Assembly: GCA_963989245.1 (NCBI GenBank)
Contig: OZ022348.1
Location: 27,762,592-27,826,591, forward strand
Source of the DNA: Nansenia antarctica
Taxonomy: Eukaryota > Chordata > Actinopteri > Argentiniformes > Microstomatidae
Direction: 5' to 3'
Length of the DNA: 64,000 nucleotides
Under the pieces are notes generated by a model that was given only the letters and a program-made list of their open reading frames with translations, ran no database searches and was not told where the DNA came from. The first letter of the stretch is position 1. Every line of letters starts with the position of its first letter. Below, in pieces: positions 45,211-57,741 of the stretch. Position numbers and translations under genes: made by a program.

Positions 45211-45660
45211 CATTGTTTCCCTTTTTAAATGTATTTTTATTGTATTTTATCGTTACCTTTTCTTTTTACTGTTTCCCTTTTCCCCTGCTTTTATATTCAT
45301 TTTATGCTTGTATATGTTTTTATATTGCATATTGTATGTTTTTATATTCACTTTATGTTCTTATTCCTGTTGTAAAGCACTTTGAGATGCATTTCTTGTA
45401 TGAAAGGTGCTATATAAATAACGCTTTACTTACTTACTTACTACTGTATTACCTCATACATCCTTTAAAACATGTTTCTTTGTTTCTTCCTTCAAAGACG
45501 TGTGATTCATTGTATTGCTTGAGGCATTTCCACACATAAAGAAACATTGTATAAATGCAAACAACATACCATGTGAGGAGAGTAGGGGCTTGGACATGAC
45601 ATGAAACAATCCCTTTTTCCGCCTCAAAGTTTAAAATCGAGAGCTGCCTCAAGACATACT

Positions 45661-45732
45661 TAGCAGAGGATGGTTTCGATCCATCGACCTCTGGATTATG
45701 GGCACAGCACGCTTCCGCTGCGCCACTCTGCT
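45661..45732 (-). tRNA. Initiator tRNA-Met(CAT), variant anticodon stem
   Basis: 72 nt with a normal acceptor, D and T arms. The anticodon stem reads CTGTG/TCCAG, giving one mismatch and one G-U. It may be a pseudogene. Confidence 0.6.
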
Positions 45733-45742
45733 TCCCCCCCAA

Positions 45743-45802
45743 CCAAGGTGGGACTTGAACCCACAATCCCTGGCTTAGGAGGCCATTAGGCCACCAGGGT
45801 TT
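45743..45802 (-). pseudogene. tRNA-Arg(CCT) pseudogene, D-arm deletion
   Basis: Lies directly upstream of the variant tRNA-Met, as in the 27.2-kb pair. About 11 nt between GGAGGCC and ATTAGGCC are missing, removing most of the D stem-loop. Confidence 0.83.
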
Positions 45803-45957
45803 TGCACTACACCTGGATTACATAACTTGGCCGTTTGAGCAAACACAAGAGGAGAAACATGTGACCTTTGTGAGGAGAGTATGGGCTTGGAGCTGACATG
45901 AAATAATCCCTTTTTCCGCCTCAAAGTTTAAAACCTAGAGCTGCCTCAAGACATATT

Positions 45958-46029
45958 TAGCAGAGGATGGTTTCGATCCATCGACCTCTGGGTTATGGGC
46001 CCAGCATGCTTCCGCTGCGCCACTCTGCT
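45958..46029 (-). tRNA. Initiator tRNA-Met(CAT), one-base variant
   Basis: 72 nt. It differs from the consensus by one base (AGCATGCT for AGCGTGCT on the minus strand) just before the anticodon stem. Confidence 0.85.
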
Positions 46030-46127
46030 TTTCTGACACGAGTAAATGAAGGAGGCAGATCCAAGGTAGACTGCTTGAGAACAGTGGATAGGGTTCCTGC
46101 TTAAAATGAGTTGACTTAAAACACAAC

Positions 46128-46199
46128 TAGCAGAGGATGGTTTCGATCCATCGACCTCTGGGTTATGGGCCCAGCACGCTTCCGCTGCGCCACTCTGCT
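46128..46199 (-). tRNA. Initiator tRNA-Met(CAT)
   Basis: 72 nt, perfect match to the copies at 27181 and 43310. Confidence 0.95.
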
Positions 46200-47365
46200 C
46201 CTCTGAAAACAAGCAGATAAAGGAGGCATTTACAAGGTCGACCGTTTTTATTTGCGACCACACGATGGCAGCAAATAGTCAGTTTAGTGTTGTATGTTGC
46301 ATGTGTAGTGTTGTATGTACTATACAGTGGTGTGAAAAAGAATTTCCCCCTGGGGACAATAAATCGAATCTAATCTAGTGACATTCCTTGGCATTTATAA
46401 CTGAAAGATTGACGACGACATACAGTATTTTTCATGGAAATAGATGAAGTTGAATAATTATGTTATTTTCTTATCATTTCTCATTAATAATTTCTTATGT
46501 TTCTAATGATAATATGTAGTGTAGTAGTATTAAGTAGTATTACCTCATACATCCTCCTTCAAAGACGTGTGATTCATTGCATTGCTTGAGGCACTTCCAC
46601 ACATAAATAAACATTGTAGAAATGCAAACCACATAACAGTGCAATGTCCTCTGGAAAAAGCAATCACATAGATGTCGTCCTTGACATATTTGTGTTGTAT
46701 GTGTGTCGCCTACAGCACACATATAAAAATGTAGCCATACTGCATTGTATACATTTTTTAATGATAGACATTTTTAAAAATAGAAATTCTTTATTATTCT
46801 CTTTTTCTTTCTTCAGGGAATAATACAAGGGAGTAGTAACAAGCACAGGAGAGAAGTAAAATGAAAAAATTCCCACAAACCTTACATCTTTCCCCCCCAT
46901 CCTCCCTCCCCCGCCCCCCCCTTCCTCCCACAAATATCCTTCCCACCACGTACCACCAACCGACCCTCCCCATCACAGCCCGCCCCCCCACCCCAGTCCC
47001 ACAGGAATCTCTATTGACCATCTTTGGCCTTACATTTTTGTTTACTGTAGAATGTAATCTTTGAAACACTGTAGGCTCTGAACTGCCTGTTCAGAACAGA
47101 GTTGCCACTGAATGTCAAAGGCAGATCATGCAAATGTTTTCTGTGGTGATGACATGTTTTGTATTATCAACATGATACCAAGTCTCAACCTGTCAAGTGT
47201 GAAGTGTTGTTCTGCTTCAAGGCAATGTATTCATCTCTCTCTTGGTTTCGCTATTGAGGGGGAGGTAATTTATTCAATTCTTTGTTTTGATCATTCATAT
47301 CGAAACCTCATGATTTGGGGATTCCAAATGTTGAGGCGCGTGTGGGTGTGTGTGCATGTGTGGGA

Positions 47366-47391
47366 GAGAGAGAGACAGAGACAGAGAGAAA

Positions 47392-47443
<52 letters not shown>

Positions 47444-47540
47444 GAGAGAGAGACAGAGCAAAAGAGAGATAGAGAGAGAGAGAGAGAAAGAGAGAGAGAG
47501 GGAGAAAGAGAGTAAGAGAGAGAGAGAGAGACAGAGCGAA

Positions 47541-47594
<54 letters not shown>

Positions 47595-47656
47595 AAAGAG
47601 AGAGAGAGAAAGAGAGAGGGAGGGAGAAAGAGAGTAAGAGAGAGAGAGAGAGAGAA
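47366..47656. repeat. (GA)n compound microsatellite
   Basis: About 290 bp of GA with ACAGAG and AAAGAG interruptions. Confidence 0.95.
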
Positions 47657-47805
47657 CAGGGGCTCTCCCCAAACCCTCCACTACCCTACGCGCCCTATCC
47701 CCAGGGCCCCGAACAGAAACTCCATAATAAACATCTGTAATGGTTCATAAAGAGTCTCAGTTGACCTTTCTGTAAGGTGAAAACTCCCTGGGAAATGTCA
47801 TGTCT

Positions 47806-48405
47806 GCACATAACATATGAGAGTTGGACTGCCCCACTCCAAAAACATAACATATGAGAGTTGGACTGCCCCACTCCAAAAACATAACATATGAGAGTTG
47901 GACTGCCCCACTCCAAAAACATAACATATGAGAGTTGGACTGCCCCACTCCAAAAACATAACATATGAGAGTTGGACTGCCCCACTCCAAAAACATAACA
48001 TATGAGAGTTGGACTGCCCCACTCCAAAAACATAACATATGAGAGTTGGACTGCCCCACTCCAAAAACATAACATATGAGAGTTGGACTGCCCCACTCCA
48101 AAAACATAACATATGAGAGTTGGACTGCCCCACTCCAAAAACATAACATATGAGAGTTGGACTGCCCCACTCCAAAAACATAACATATGAGAGTTGGACT
48201 GCCCCACTCCAAAAACATAACATATGAGAGTTGGACTGCCCCACTCCAAAAACATAACATATGAGAGTTGGACTGCCCCACTCCAAAAACATAACATATG
48301 AGAGTTGGACTGCCCCACTCCAAAAACATAACATATGAGAGTTGGACTGCCCCACTCCAAAAACATAACATATGAGAGTTGGACTGCCCCACTCCAAAAA
48401 CATAA
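47806..48405. repeat. Homogeneous 37-bp tandem array, about 16 units
   Basis: The unit is CATAACATATGAGAGTTGGA followed by CTGCCCCACTCCAAAAA. Copies look identical. The minus strand is open in all three frames purely because of the repeat. Confidence 0.97.
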
Positions 48406-48419
48406 CCTTTAAAAAAAAT

Positions 48420-49580
48420 ATATATATATGTATGCAAGTGAGTGGTTATACAGAATAGTCTTCTGTATAATCTTTACAGCTATGAACCATGAACTGTAAA
48501 GAACAGACACATCTTTCACACACATCAGACAGACAGACAATCACACAGACTGACACGTCTTTCCACTCGGTTACATTCACACAAAAACCAGCTCACTAGA
48601 ATAGAGAAGTCCCCTTAATATACAAACCTCCTCACTTCCTCAACTATGAATCATAATGGGAAAGCAGAAGAATCATTCCCGAAAAGGAAATAGTGCCAAA
48701 CTGAAAACCTTTTCTTTCTTTTTTTTTCTTCTTCTTCTTTTTTTTCCAACATTATTTTCTTCACACAGCCAGCAGGGGGCGATCTCCAGCTCTCCAGAAT
48801 GAGGAACAGCACAACTCAACGCATAATAGACAAAAGGCCTTTGTCCCAAAGAAGAGAAGAGATCCATACACAGAGAGCTCAGCTGGTGTACACAATATGC
48901 CTTCAGAACGTGGGGGCAGTGTTTACGGCAAACACAAGCCTTGTCCTTCATTGACTTGACTCTCCATGTTTGTTATGGTTTGTTTAAGAACACCATCACC
49001 CATAGGCCACAGACCTTTATGGAGTATAAAATAAAACCGCAGGCACACTCTATTCCCGTTTGATCAAACAACTGTGAATGTTCTCTGGCATGTCTACAAA
49101 GCCCAGTGTGCTCAAACCTGTCAGCGCGACTACTTTGACAAGAATGTACTCTGTGGTACAGGTAAAAGCCGTCATGTTGCCTAGTAGACTGTCTTGGTAA
49201 TTATGACCTGAGTGTGAGCTGTCTGAAGTCTGAAAACTGTTTTTCCCACAAGGCAGCAATTTAGTCAATTGAACTAACTAACTTAACAGATCATGCTGTC
49301 AAGGAATCCAGATCAAGGATCATGCAGATCAAGGAACCCAGAGTTAGAACAGCAGCTAATCTCATCGATCAGGGAGTAAAGATGGATTCTGAATGTCATA
49401 TTTTGCATGGTCAGTCATCGTGACTCATTCGCCATGTCCAAAGGCTGATCCACATTTACACAATCCAAATGTAAACAGTCACCCTGACCATGTAGGGATG
49501 TTTCCTGTCTTTCCGACCCATGATAACGATAAGATATCAGCTGCCTGTGGGCGGGGCCTCCTGCCATTGTGATTGCTAGT
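48420..49580. other. Nothing recognised
   Basis: No gene or clear element; one TTTCTTCTTCTT tract at 48710-48750. Confidence 0.4.
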
Positions 49581-49673
49581 GATCATGGGCAGGGCCGCTT
49601 TAAGGGGGGGCTAGCTGGGGCGGTGGCACAGGGCCTCGCGCTTTGGAGGGCCTCGCGTGAGGCAGGGTAAAAA

Positions 49674-49704
<31 letters not shown>

Positions 49705-49902
49705 GGTACCCTGGCTGGCGAGGCCCTCCAAAGCGCCAGGCAAGGGACCATATTATTATTTTTGCCTTTAATACAATACTAAATGTTCACACATGTGATA
49801 ATCATAGTCAATCATACATCTAAAATCTAGCATACCTGTAGGACAGGGAGATTCTTAGCAACAGAAAAAAGTAATTTCCCCCTATGACACCTTACGTGAA
49901 AA

Positions 49903-50640
49903 GTGAAAATAATTTTTGGGCGCGCGTTGACACTTGTTGTGCATAGTGACTGCTTAGTGCAACGGACAAAATGCAGAGGGAACGAGACCGAGGAAGAAAA
50001 TGTTAATCGGGTGCTGAAAAAAGAAATACAAATAAAAGAAAGGAAGGCTTCAGGGCCTCGCTTAGAGGTTCGTTCGAAACATTTCTAAAAACAAGTGAGG
50101 CTCCCGTTAGCACCGAAGAAGCTAACGTTACTGCTAGCACTAGCAATGCTAGTAGTAGCACGGCACAGCCCCCCCTGAGAGGCAAAGATGATGTCTCTGA
50201 GGTGGAGGAGGACAACTGCTACACCGGCAGCAGTGGGGCTGCCCAGCCCCAGGTGATGATGGTCAGGAGTGGCGAAGTAGAGGATACGGAGGCGGAAGAT
50301 GGAGCTACTCAGAGCAGCAGCAGGGCTGAGAGTGATGGAACGCAAGACGAGCCTACGGTGTTAGATATGTCATGTATGATGATCCTGGTAAATTGGCCGG
50401 TACATATGGACTCTACAGTTACAGAAGTGATCATTAGAAGAGGTCCCCCAAAGATGAAACCTGGATTTAGTTATCCTAAAAATAATGAGAACAGGAACTT
50501 TAGTGAAACTTTATTTCTCTGAAAACTACCAAATGGGGAAAAAATTGAAAGAAAGTGGCTTGTGTACTCTCAAAAACGGGACATGTCTTTTTGCTTTTGC
50601 TGTAAGCTTTTCAACATAAAGGATAGGCCTACATGGTGGT
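49903..50640 (+). pseudogene. Broken N-terminus of TTF/ZMYM1-like hAT transposase
   Basis: An acidic Ser/Thr-rich leader is followed by RRGPPKMKPGFSYP, then KLPNGEKIERKWLVYS and MSFCFCCKLFN. This order is that of the TTF-type zinc finger at the start of ZMYM1-like hAT transposases. A stop codon near 50519-50521 and at least one frame change before 50100 break the frame. A GTGAGT donor-like site follows near 50640. The catalytic region is absent, replaced by the nested LINE. Confidence 0.72.
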
Positions 50641-50875
50641 GAGTAACATCTCTATTCATGTCAATAATGGCTTGTGCGTATTTAATGTTGGGTATGATGA
50701 CTGCTTTATCCTAAATCCTAATCCTTTACGAGTATAAAAGGTTTGAAATGAAACAAACATGGTTGTAAACTATCTAAATAAGTAGATATGCTATTGTCTA
50801 TCAGCACAGCATGTGAGCGCATTTCTTGCAATATATCGGTGCGTGCGTGTCGCGCGGTTATAACAGTAGCCTACA

Positions 50876-51904
50876 TCATCGTTCCAGAGTTATCTATCCC
50901 AGAGAACTCAGAAGGTTAAATATGGACATTTCTTGTCGGACCCCGTCTTCATCACAAAAGGTGTTCCCCAAGGCTCTGTCCTGGGACCCTTACTTTTCTT
51001 GCTGTATATTAACAACATATGTGACAACTTCAGCTTCTGCAAATACCATCTATATGCAGATGATACCGTTATCTATTCTTGCGCTGCCTCTGCTGAGGAA
51101 GCCCTCTCCAACTTGCAGGCAGACTTCAATGCCCTTCAACATGCTTTGTTTGGACTTAAACTCTGCCTCAACTCCTCAAAGACAAAGGCAATGTCTTTCA
51201 CCTCCGGGAGGAAAAAGGCCAGTGCCTTTTGTTCTCCAGTCACTACACTGGATGGCATCGCTATACAGCCCGTCGACCACTACAAATACTTAGGCATTTG
51301 GCTTGACTCTCACCTCAACTTCAAACATCATGTTGATCTTCTCGCCATAAAGCTTAAGCGTACAGTGGGCTTCCTGTATAGATTTAAATCTTGCTTTTCC
51401 TTGGCTTCCAGAAAACGTCTTGTCTCCGCCCTTTTCCTTTCACAATTGGATTATGGTGATACAGTATATAGGTTTGCTTCTCTGTCCACTTTATCCAAGC
51501 TAGACCCCCTGTATCATTCGATTCTAAGATACATCACCAATAGTGCCTTCAGGACCCATCACTGTACACTGTATAGTCTGGTTGGATGGCCATCTCTTTC
51601 TGTCAGAAGGCTCCAACACTGGTACACTCTTGTGTTTAAAATCATCTCTGGCTTCTTACCGAATTATCTGGGCCTGAAGTTCATCCCTATACCGAGTGGC
51701 TCGGGTCTCAGGTCTCGTAGATGGCTACAATACAAGGTGCCACTTATCATGAACAATGTTGGAAGGGCAAGCTTGTCTTATTATGGCCCTTGGTCTTGGA
51801 ATGACCTACAGACTACTTTTAAATTAGAGGCCCTTATTTCCATAAGTATCTTCAAGCGTAGATTAAAGGATGTGGTCACTGCTCGCTGTACCTGCTTTGG
51901 TTAG
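50876..51904 (+). pseudogene. Reverse transcriptase fragment of LINE
   Basis: The frame shows VFITKGVPQGSVLGPLLFLL and the catalytic YADDTVIYS, which are RT motifs B and C, then LNSSKTKAMSF, YKYLGIWLD and LSQLDYGD, typical of L2/Rex1-like non-LTR retrotransposons. The endonuclease and the first RT motifs are missing, so the copy is dead on arrival. The remaining ~330 codons are open to the stop at 51904, suggesting a fairly young insertion. Confidence 0.85.
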
Positions 51905-52112
51905 ACTTCTCAATGTTTTAATCACCTTGTAAATACCCCTACCATTGTTTGTCTATTGTATTGTTGCCACTGTCTTATGTCCTGTCTTGTTATCTGAACT
52001 GTTTTTTAAGCTACTATTTTGACCCTGTCTTGGCCAGGTCTCTCTTGTAAAAGAGGTTTTAATCTCAATGTGACTTCCTGGTAAAATAAAGGTAAAAAAA
52101 AAAAAAAAAAAG
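50876..52112 (+). mobile_element. 5'-truncated L2/Rex-type LINE nested in hAT
   Basis: Coding homology begins near SYLSQRTQKV (about 50885). The ORF stops at 51904, followed by a 3' UTR and a tail of GGTAAAATAAAGG plus a run of A at 52096-52112. Both sides are hAT sequence, so this insertion postdates the hAT. Confidence 0.85.
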
Positions 52113-52369
52113 AAAGGCCTCGCAAATCTGACTTCGCACAGGGCCTCGCATATCTCCCAAGCGGCCCTGATCATGGGTAATCCGTGACTGATAACAGCAT
52201 GACACTCGACCCCCACGTTCACGCATCTTTCAAACTTCACTCAGACTTACCAGGCTACCTGTGTGTGCTGAGACCCCTCCTTTTGCTGCTGAGCCTTTGT
52301 ATCTTTAAAGCTTCTGAGTCAATCAATCACTAAATCATGAATTCAAACTGTATTCGTAGAGCTTCTGAG

Positions 52370-52400
<31 letters not shown>

Positions 52401-52728
52401 ATTGAATCAAACTTGACTTGACTGCATGAATGCAACGCAATGTGGTTTGTTAATGTTGCCACTAACCAAAATAAAACACATTTTCTAACCAAAAAACAAA
52501 TGGAAGTCGATGTCAATGTCATGCCAATAACATCCCAAGATGTTTCTAGTAAGACTAAAGGACAATATGTAGTATGGAATATATAGTATGTACTAGTATG
52601 TAGTATATTTTATATAGTATGCAGCGTGTCAAGTGTCAATGAAGTAGTGGGTATGAAATACTTAGCAACACTGTCTGCTAGTCATGTTGACTGCTATTAC
52701 TCATTTGATTACTCAATTGACCCCTACC

Positions 52729-52729
<1 letters not shown>

Positions 52730-52778
<49 letters not shown>

Positions 52779-52950
52779 TGTCAAGATGACACGCACACAC
52801 GTTTGTGTGTGTGTGTGCGTGTCATGTTGACTGCTATGACTCATTGATTACTCAATTGACCCTTACTCCAGTATGTGTGTGTGTGTGTGTGTGTGTGCGC
52901 GTGTGTGTGCGCGGGTGCGCATGTGTGTGTGCGCGTGTGCATGTGTGTTC
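52730..52950. repeat. Duplicated (TG)n segment
   Basis: TGTTGACTGCTAT..ACTCATTGATTACTCAATTGACCC precedes a TG tract twice (52686 and 52824), so microsatellite and flank were duplicated together about 140 bp apart. Confidence 0.85.
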
Positions 52951-53210
52951 TTTCTTTTCAGGTATAAATAAATAAAACTGAATGAAGGGAAAACCTGAAT
53001 GGGGAAACCTGGTATGTGTGTGACGTGTGGCCAGCGAGGCTGGCGAGGCCCTGGTGTTCACGGTCACGTAGCAGCGCATCGCATTTCCTTTGTCCCTGAA
53101 CCTCACAGGGTGCTTTGTCTGTGGGAGGGGATCTGATTTCCCTCCGCTTTTGATGTCTCCCCCCCCCGCCCTCCTCTCTCTCCCTCCCTGGCTCCCCCTT
53201 TCCCTTGTTT

Positions 53211-53217
<7 letters not shown>

Positions 53218-53268
<51 letters not shown>
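53218..53268. repeat. (CT)n microsatellite
   Basis: About 25 CT units. Confidence 0.96.
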
Positions 53269-53270
<2 letters not shown>

Positions 53271-53904
53271 CTCTATTCAGGCATTGCAGGGAAACTTGAT
53301 ATAATACAGCATCTGTCGGGGATCTAAGTCTTAGTATAGCAGAGTGGGTTCGAAAATAAACATGAAATACGTATGGGGCGGGGGGGGGGGGGGGGGTTTG
53401 ATCGGACAAAGGGTACTGTAAAATAGTTTGGCTACGCGTGATGTTTACATGGGGGAAAAAACCAACATCTGACCTAAATTTGTGTACCCCAGCTATAGGA
53501 TAATCCATCTTAACGATTGAGGCATCTCATCCAATTTATACTGGAAAAACAACATGTGGTATGTACGTAAAGCATCCCCTTTTCACAAAAAAACAGAAAG
53601 AAACTCCCTTTGATTCTATTGTGAGTGTGATTTCGCCTTTCAGAATGGCGAGGCCGCCCGTGAGCCTTCAACAGACGGGCAAGGGTCAGGGGTCAGGGGC
53701 CTCTTCCCGCACACAGGCATCATTGAGGGACAGAACGCAGACCACCCCCACCGCCCCCCCCCCCCCCCCCCCCGCCCCCCCAGCGTCCTTCCTTCAGCCA
53801 GGCTGATGTCAGGGCTGTGGAATGTGGAAAACAGAGTGTACTGGGGGGGCCTTGTTCTCCTCCAGTGAATAGTCCTTGGACTGGAATCCAAAACACATGC
53901 CACA

Positions 53905-54462
53905 TAGAAATAGAGAGAGGGAGGTAGGGAGGTAGGGAGGTAGGGAGGGAGGTAGGGAGGGAGCTAAGGAGGGAGGGGGGGAGGTATGGACGGAGGTAGA
54001 GAGGGAGGTAAGGAGGGAGGTAGGGAGGGAGCTAGGGAGGGAGGTATGGAGCTAGGGAGGGAGGGAGCTAAGGAGGGAGCTAGGGAGGGAGGGAGCTAGG
54101 GAGGGAGGGAGGTAGGGAGAGAGCTAAGGAGGGTGGGAGCTAGGGAGAGAGGTAGGGAGGGAGCTAAGGAGGGTGGGAGCTAGGGAGAGAGGTAGGGAGG
54201 GAGCTAAGGAGGGAGGGAGCTAGGGAGGGAGCTTGGGAGGGAGGTAGGGAGGGAGGTAGGTAGGTAGGGAGGGATGGAGGTAGGGAGGGATGGAGGTAGG
54301 GAGGGAGGTAAGGAGGGAGATAAGGAGGGAGGTAAGGAGGGAGCTAGGGAGGGAGGGAGGTAGAGAGGGAGGTAGGGAGGGAGGTAGTGAGGGATCTAGG
54401 TAGGGAGGTAAGGAGGGAGGTAGGGAGGGAGGTGAGGAGGGAGGTAAGGAGGGAGGTAGGAT
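53905..54462. repeat. GGGAGGTA satellite
   Basis: About 555 bp of GGGAGGTA/GGGAGCTA units of 8 and 12 bp with AAGGAGG variants. Confidence 0.94.
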
Positions 54463-55109
54463 TTGGGGAAAAATAAGAGAAAATACAGAGAAAAGGTTTT
54501 GAGTTGAAACATACTGCACAGTTTTCTCTACAAAGTGTGTGTGTGTGTGTGTAAGAGCCGGAACAAAAACTGAGACATCACATGGCAGGTCAGAGGGTGA
54601 GCATGGATGCACTCACAGACAGAAGGAGGGAGAGAGGGAGAGAGGGCAAAGTGAAAGGAGAGGTGTTTGTGAGTCTGTTATGAATACTGTTATGCCAATC
54701 CAGTGCCAAACATGCCAAACAGACAAGGGAAATTCCAGAATAGCCCAAATAAAACAGGCTATATAACATGATATAAAAGCATAGTTCCTGATACTAATGA
54801 ACGATAAAGAAGATATCAGCTTGGGCATTTGGTAAAATCCCAACAATTCCAGCCCAGAGTAAGTGAAAGCAAAAGATCTGAAATGTTTTGGATAGGCAAG
54901 GCTAACAGATGGCTGATTTAAAGCGAGATGGATGAAGAGATGGGGGAAAGGCAGACAGGACAAAGAAAACAGAAATAGGGAGGTGATGTTTGTCATAGAG
55001 AAGGCTGGTGGCCACATACCGTGGCTGGTGACATAAAGCAACAGGATACGCAGTTTAGGAAAATGATGATATCACAACGTGAAAGTTAGTAAACATGTTG
55101 TCCCCCATG

Positions 55110-55206
55110 AATGATAATGATAATGATGATGATGATGGTGATGATGGTGATGATGATGATGACGATGATGATGATGATGATAATAATAATGATAACGATA
55201 ACAACA

Positions 55207-55241
<35 letters not shown>

Positions 55242-55280
55242 GATGGGGATAATTATAATAATAATAATAATAATAATGGA
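55110..55280. repeat. (GAT)n then (AAT)n microsatellite
   Basis: Trinucleotide tracts with a GATAAC transition. Confidence 0.94.
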
Positions 55281-55379
55281 TCAGATTTATAAAGCCTATT
55301 TCCTGAATCCAATGGGCTGAATGATGCAGTGCCCTTCCTTGTGTGAATTGGTGACAATTATTCCAAGGTAACAGAATCT

Positions 55380-55740
55380 GAATCTGAATTTATTTCATGA
55401 CATCTAACAATGTACAAGTACACAAGAGTACAAATCTTTGGCATAGGTTCTTCAACACTGGCATTCCAGCAATATACAATAATGGAGTAAAGTGGAAATG
55501 GAGTAAAGTAAAATAAGTAAGTAAGTAATAATAAAGTAATAAATAATAAAGTGATAAAGTGATGGTAGTCGTACTACAGATTAATGAGAGTGAGAATACA
55601 GTAAGTAGCCTTGAGAACCGATGGTTCTGGAGCCTAATGGCCCATAGGGCAGGAGCCTATCTTCTGTTTCCGTAGCTTGAGGCGGCTTGATGTACAAGTA
55701 CACCCCCTGGACATGACGCTGGTATGTCGCAGGGTCTTAC
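55380..55740 (-). mobile_element. Possible retroposon 3' region
   Basis: AATCTGAATCTGAATTTATTTC then AAGTAAGTAAGTAATAATAAAG resemble reverse tails of fish retroposons. The family was not identified. Confidence 0.35.
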
Positions 55741-56734
55741 CCATATCCATGGAATGTGAAAGGCAGTGACATATTAAAACCAAAGTAACTTCACAACAAC
55801 ACAAACAAAAGTCATGGCACAGTAACTCAAATTAAGAGTGCAATCCTGACCTGAATTCCCATGACCTAGTTGTGGTCGTGTGTTATCAGTCGTGTTGTCA
55901 TGTGTTATCATGGTCAAAGACACACAGAACATCAAAACAAAGACTGACTGAATAAGTGCGTTTGGCTGTTACACAGAAGACCACTAGTGTCTGTAATAGC
56001 TGTGTTTGTTTTCGTTGCTAGGTTACGTCATCATCATGCTGTCACACCCATCCGTCACCCATCTCAAAGTTGGAATCACACCAAACGCTGACCCTTTTAT
56101 TTTGTGGTGAGCACTGAAATTAACTGGCCATGTTATTTTTAACATTACGTAACGTCTGCCAAGAACGTTACGTCGGTCCCCCTCTTACATAAGCCTTTAC
56201 TGCAAGTCAGGGCATGCTCTCCCTAGTCCCCCAGCCCAAATGCTTTAGAAAAGCTTCAGTTTGGGACGTGGTGTTCCCTGGCTGGCCAATGATGATGATG
56301 TGATAGTTCAATGGTATGCATGACTCTGACAACAACAAGTTGTATCTTGTCCTTTCCAGTAATAATCATCACAAGGTTGCTTTCTCACGGCAACAGCTGG
56401 GTTCACAGACATGTACTGTACGCCTGGGTGTTCAACAGCATAGGGGATAGAAAGTAGAGAAAAAAAAACGTTTTCTATGCGCATGTGTTGATGTCATGTT
56501 GTGTTCTTATGTCATGTCTGTTTGATTCATTTAAGAGTGGATCACTGGAGACGTGGATAAACAGAACTTGAAGGATAGATGTTGTCCAAGGGCTGGGTGG
56601 TGACTGATGGATGCAGAGTGACAGCTATACAGTTGTTTCAATCCCTCAGTAATTCCCCCATAATCTGCAAAACACCCCAGAGAAATCCTATTCCATTCCC
56701 ACCGTGGCCATGGACACACTTGAAAAGAGCACGA

Positions 56735-57030
56735 CATTTGATTTGATTGGATTTTTTTGCCGATTCCACACTAGAGTAATGTGTAGATGTACACGTTATG
56801 GCAGACTGACGTTACTGCATGCACACGTTGCTAGGAGACTGTGTTGCATCTGACTCCATGGGTTGAAATCGCACTTGCATTGAGCCGTTTGTTTACAAGT
56901 CTTCTGGTACTGGCCATTGATACTAGCTAGCTTCCATCACAAAATTGGCTATCCAGACCCTTGAGATAAGACCCTAACCCTAACCCTAACCCTAACCTCT
57001 AACCCTAACCCCAGACATGTCAAGTGAACT
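56735..57030. repeat. Inverted repeat, left arm, with telomere-like hexamers
   Basis: Carries (CCCTAA)n at 56970-57010. It is mirrored by 59297-59592 (shared CCAGACATGTCAAGTGAACT, GATACTAGCTAGCTTCCATC and GATTCCACACTAG). Confidence 0.9.
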
Positions 57031-57741
57031 GGTCAAAATATTTGCTTTGGACACTACGGATAGTTTTGATTCGCCTGCTTTCCATAAGCAAGACTTCGGT
57101 CATTTTGTTGATTTATATATTTTCGCTCAGCAAATGGTGTGCGGTTGGGTGGATGACTGTTTTTGCTCTGATTTCTTATTTACAATTTTGGCCCGGAATC
57201 TAAGTTATCAAATACAATGTCTGATACGATATGATGGCTGATTAATCATAATATATAAATAATAAATATGTATTTATTTATTTCATTATCATTTAATAAC
57301 AGCAGTGCTTTTAAGAAACCTCAAATACATCCTGGTACTGGAATTAAAAAATCAAACAAAATCATGTGTCACAAGCCGTTAGGGAGGTGGTGTGAGATGG
57401 AGAGCAGCTGCAAGCAGCAGACACGTGACTGTGCATGAGAGAGGTGTGTGTTGCATTGTTTGGTGTGTGTCGCATTTTAGAACATCTGAATCATATGCAG
57501 CCAAGCCCTAGTTGGTTTACAGGGCGAGGCTTCCTGTGAATAACTCTTTATGAAACATATCTGAGACACCTCACCTGACCACAGGACTGACTCTGCCCAT
57601 TGCTCACAAGGTGTTTTGCACATCTCACAATGGACTCTAAGTCTGCATTAGAGACACAAGGAAGAAGTGTGTGTATCCTAACATAACACACGCACACACA
57701 CACACACACAAACACACACATGCACGCAGACAGAGACACAG

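Larger units (their letters stand above)
49590..52169 (+). mobile_element. hAT transposon (TTF zinc-finger type) with nested LINE
   Basis: The ends are CAGGGCCGCTTTAAGG on the left and ...AAGCGGCCCTG on the right. The 8-bp target duplication ATCATGGG lies at 49582-49589 and 52170-52177. A T-rich run (49675-49704) is flanked by inverted GAGGCCCTCCAAAGCGC-like sequence near the left end. Confidence 0.88.

Noticed and set aside
47806..48405. CRISPR array
   Set aside because: All units are identical and directly adjacent with no variable spacers, and the DNA is eukaryotic.
47695..48437. Long open frames (over 220 codons) in all three minus-strand frames
   Set aside because: They are translations of a 37-bp repeat with no stop; the amino-acid pattern merely cycles, with no start context or splice support.
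53640..53806. Proline-rich plus-strand coding region
   Set aside because: The proline run is a C-homopolymer; no splice or domain support.
56970..57010. True telomere or chromosome end
   Set aside because: Only a handful of CCCTAA units, interrupted by CCTCTAA, embedded in an inverted repeat with ordinary sequence on both sides.
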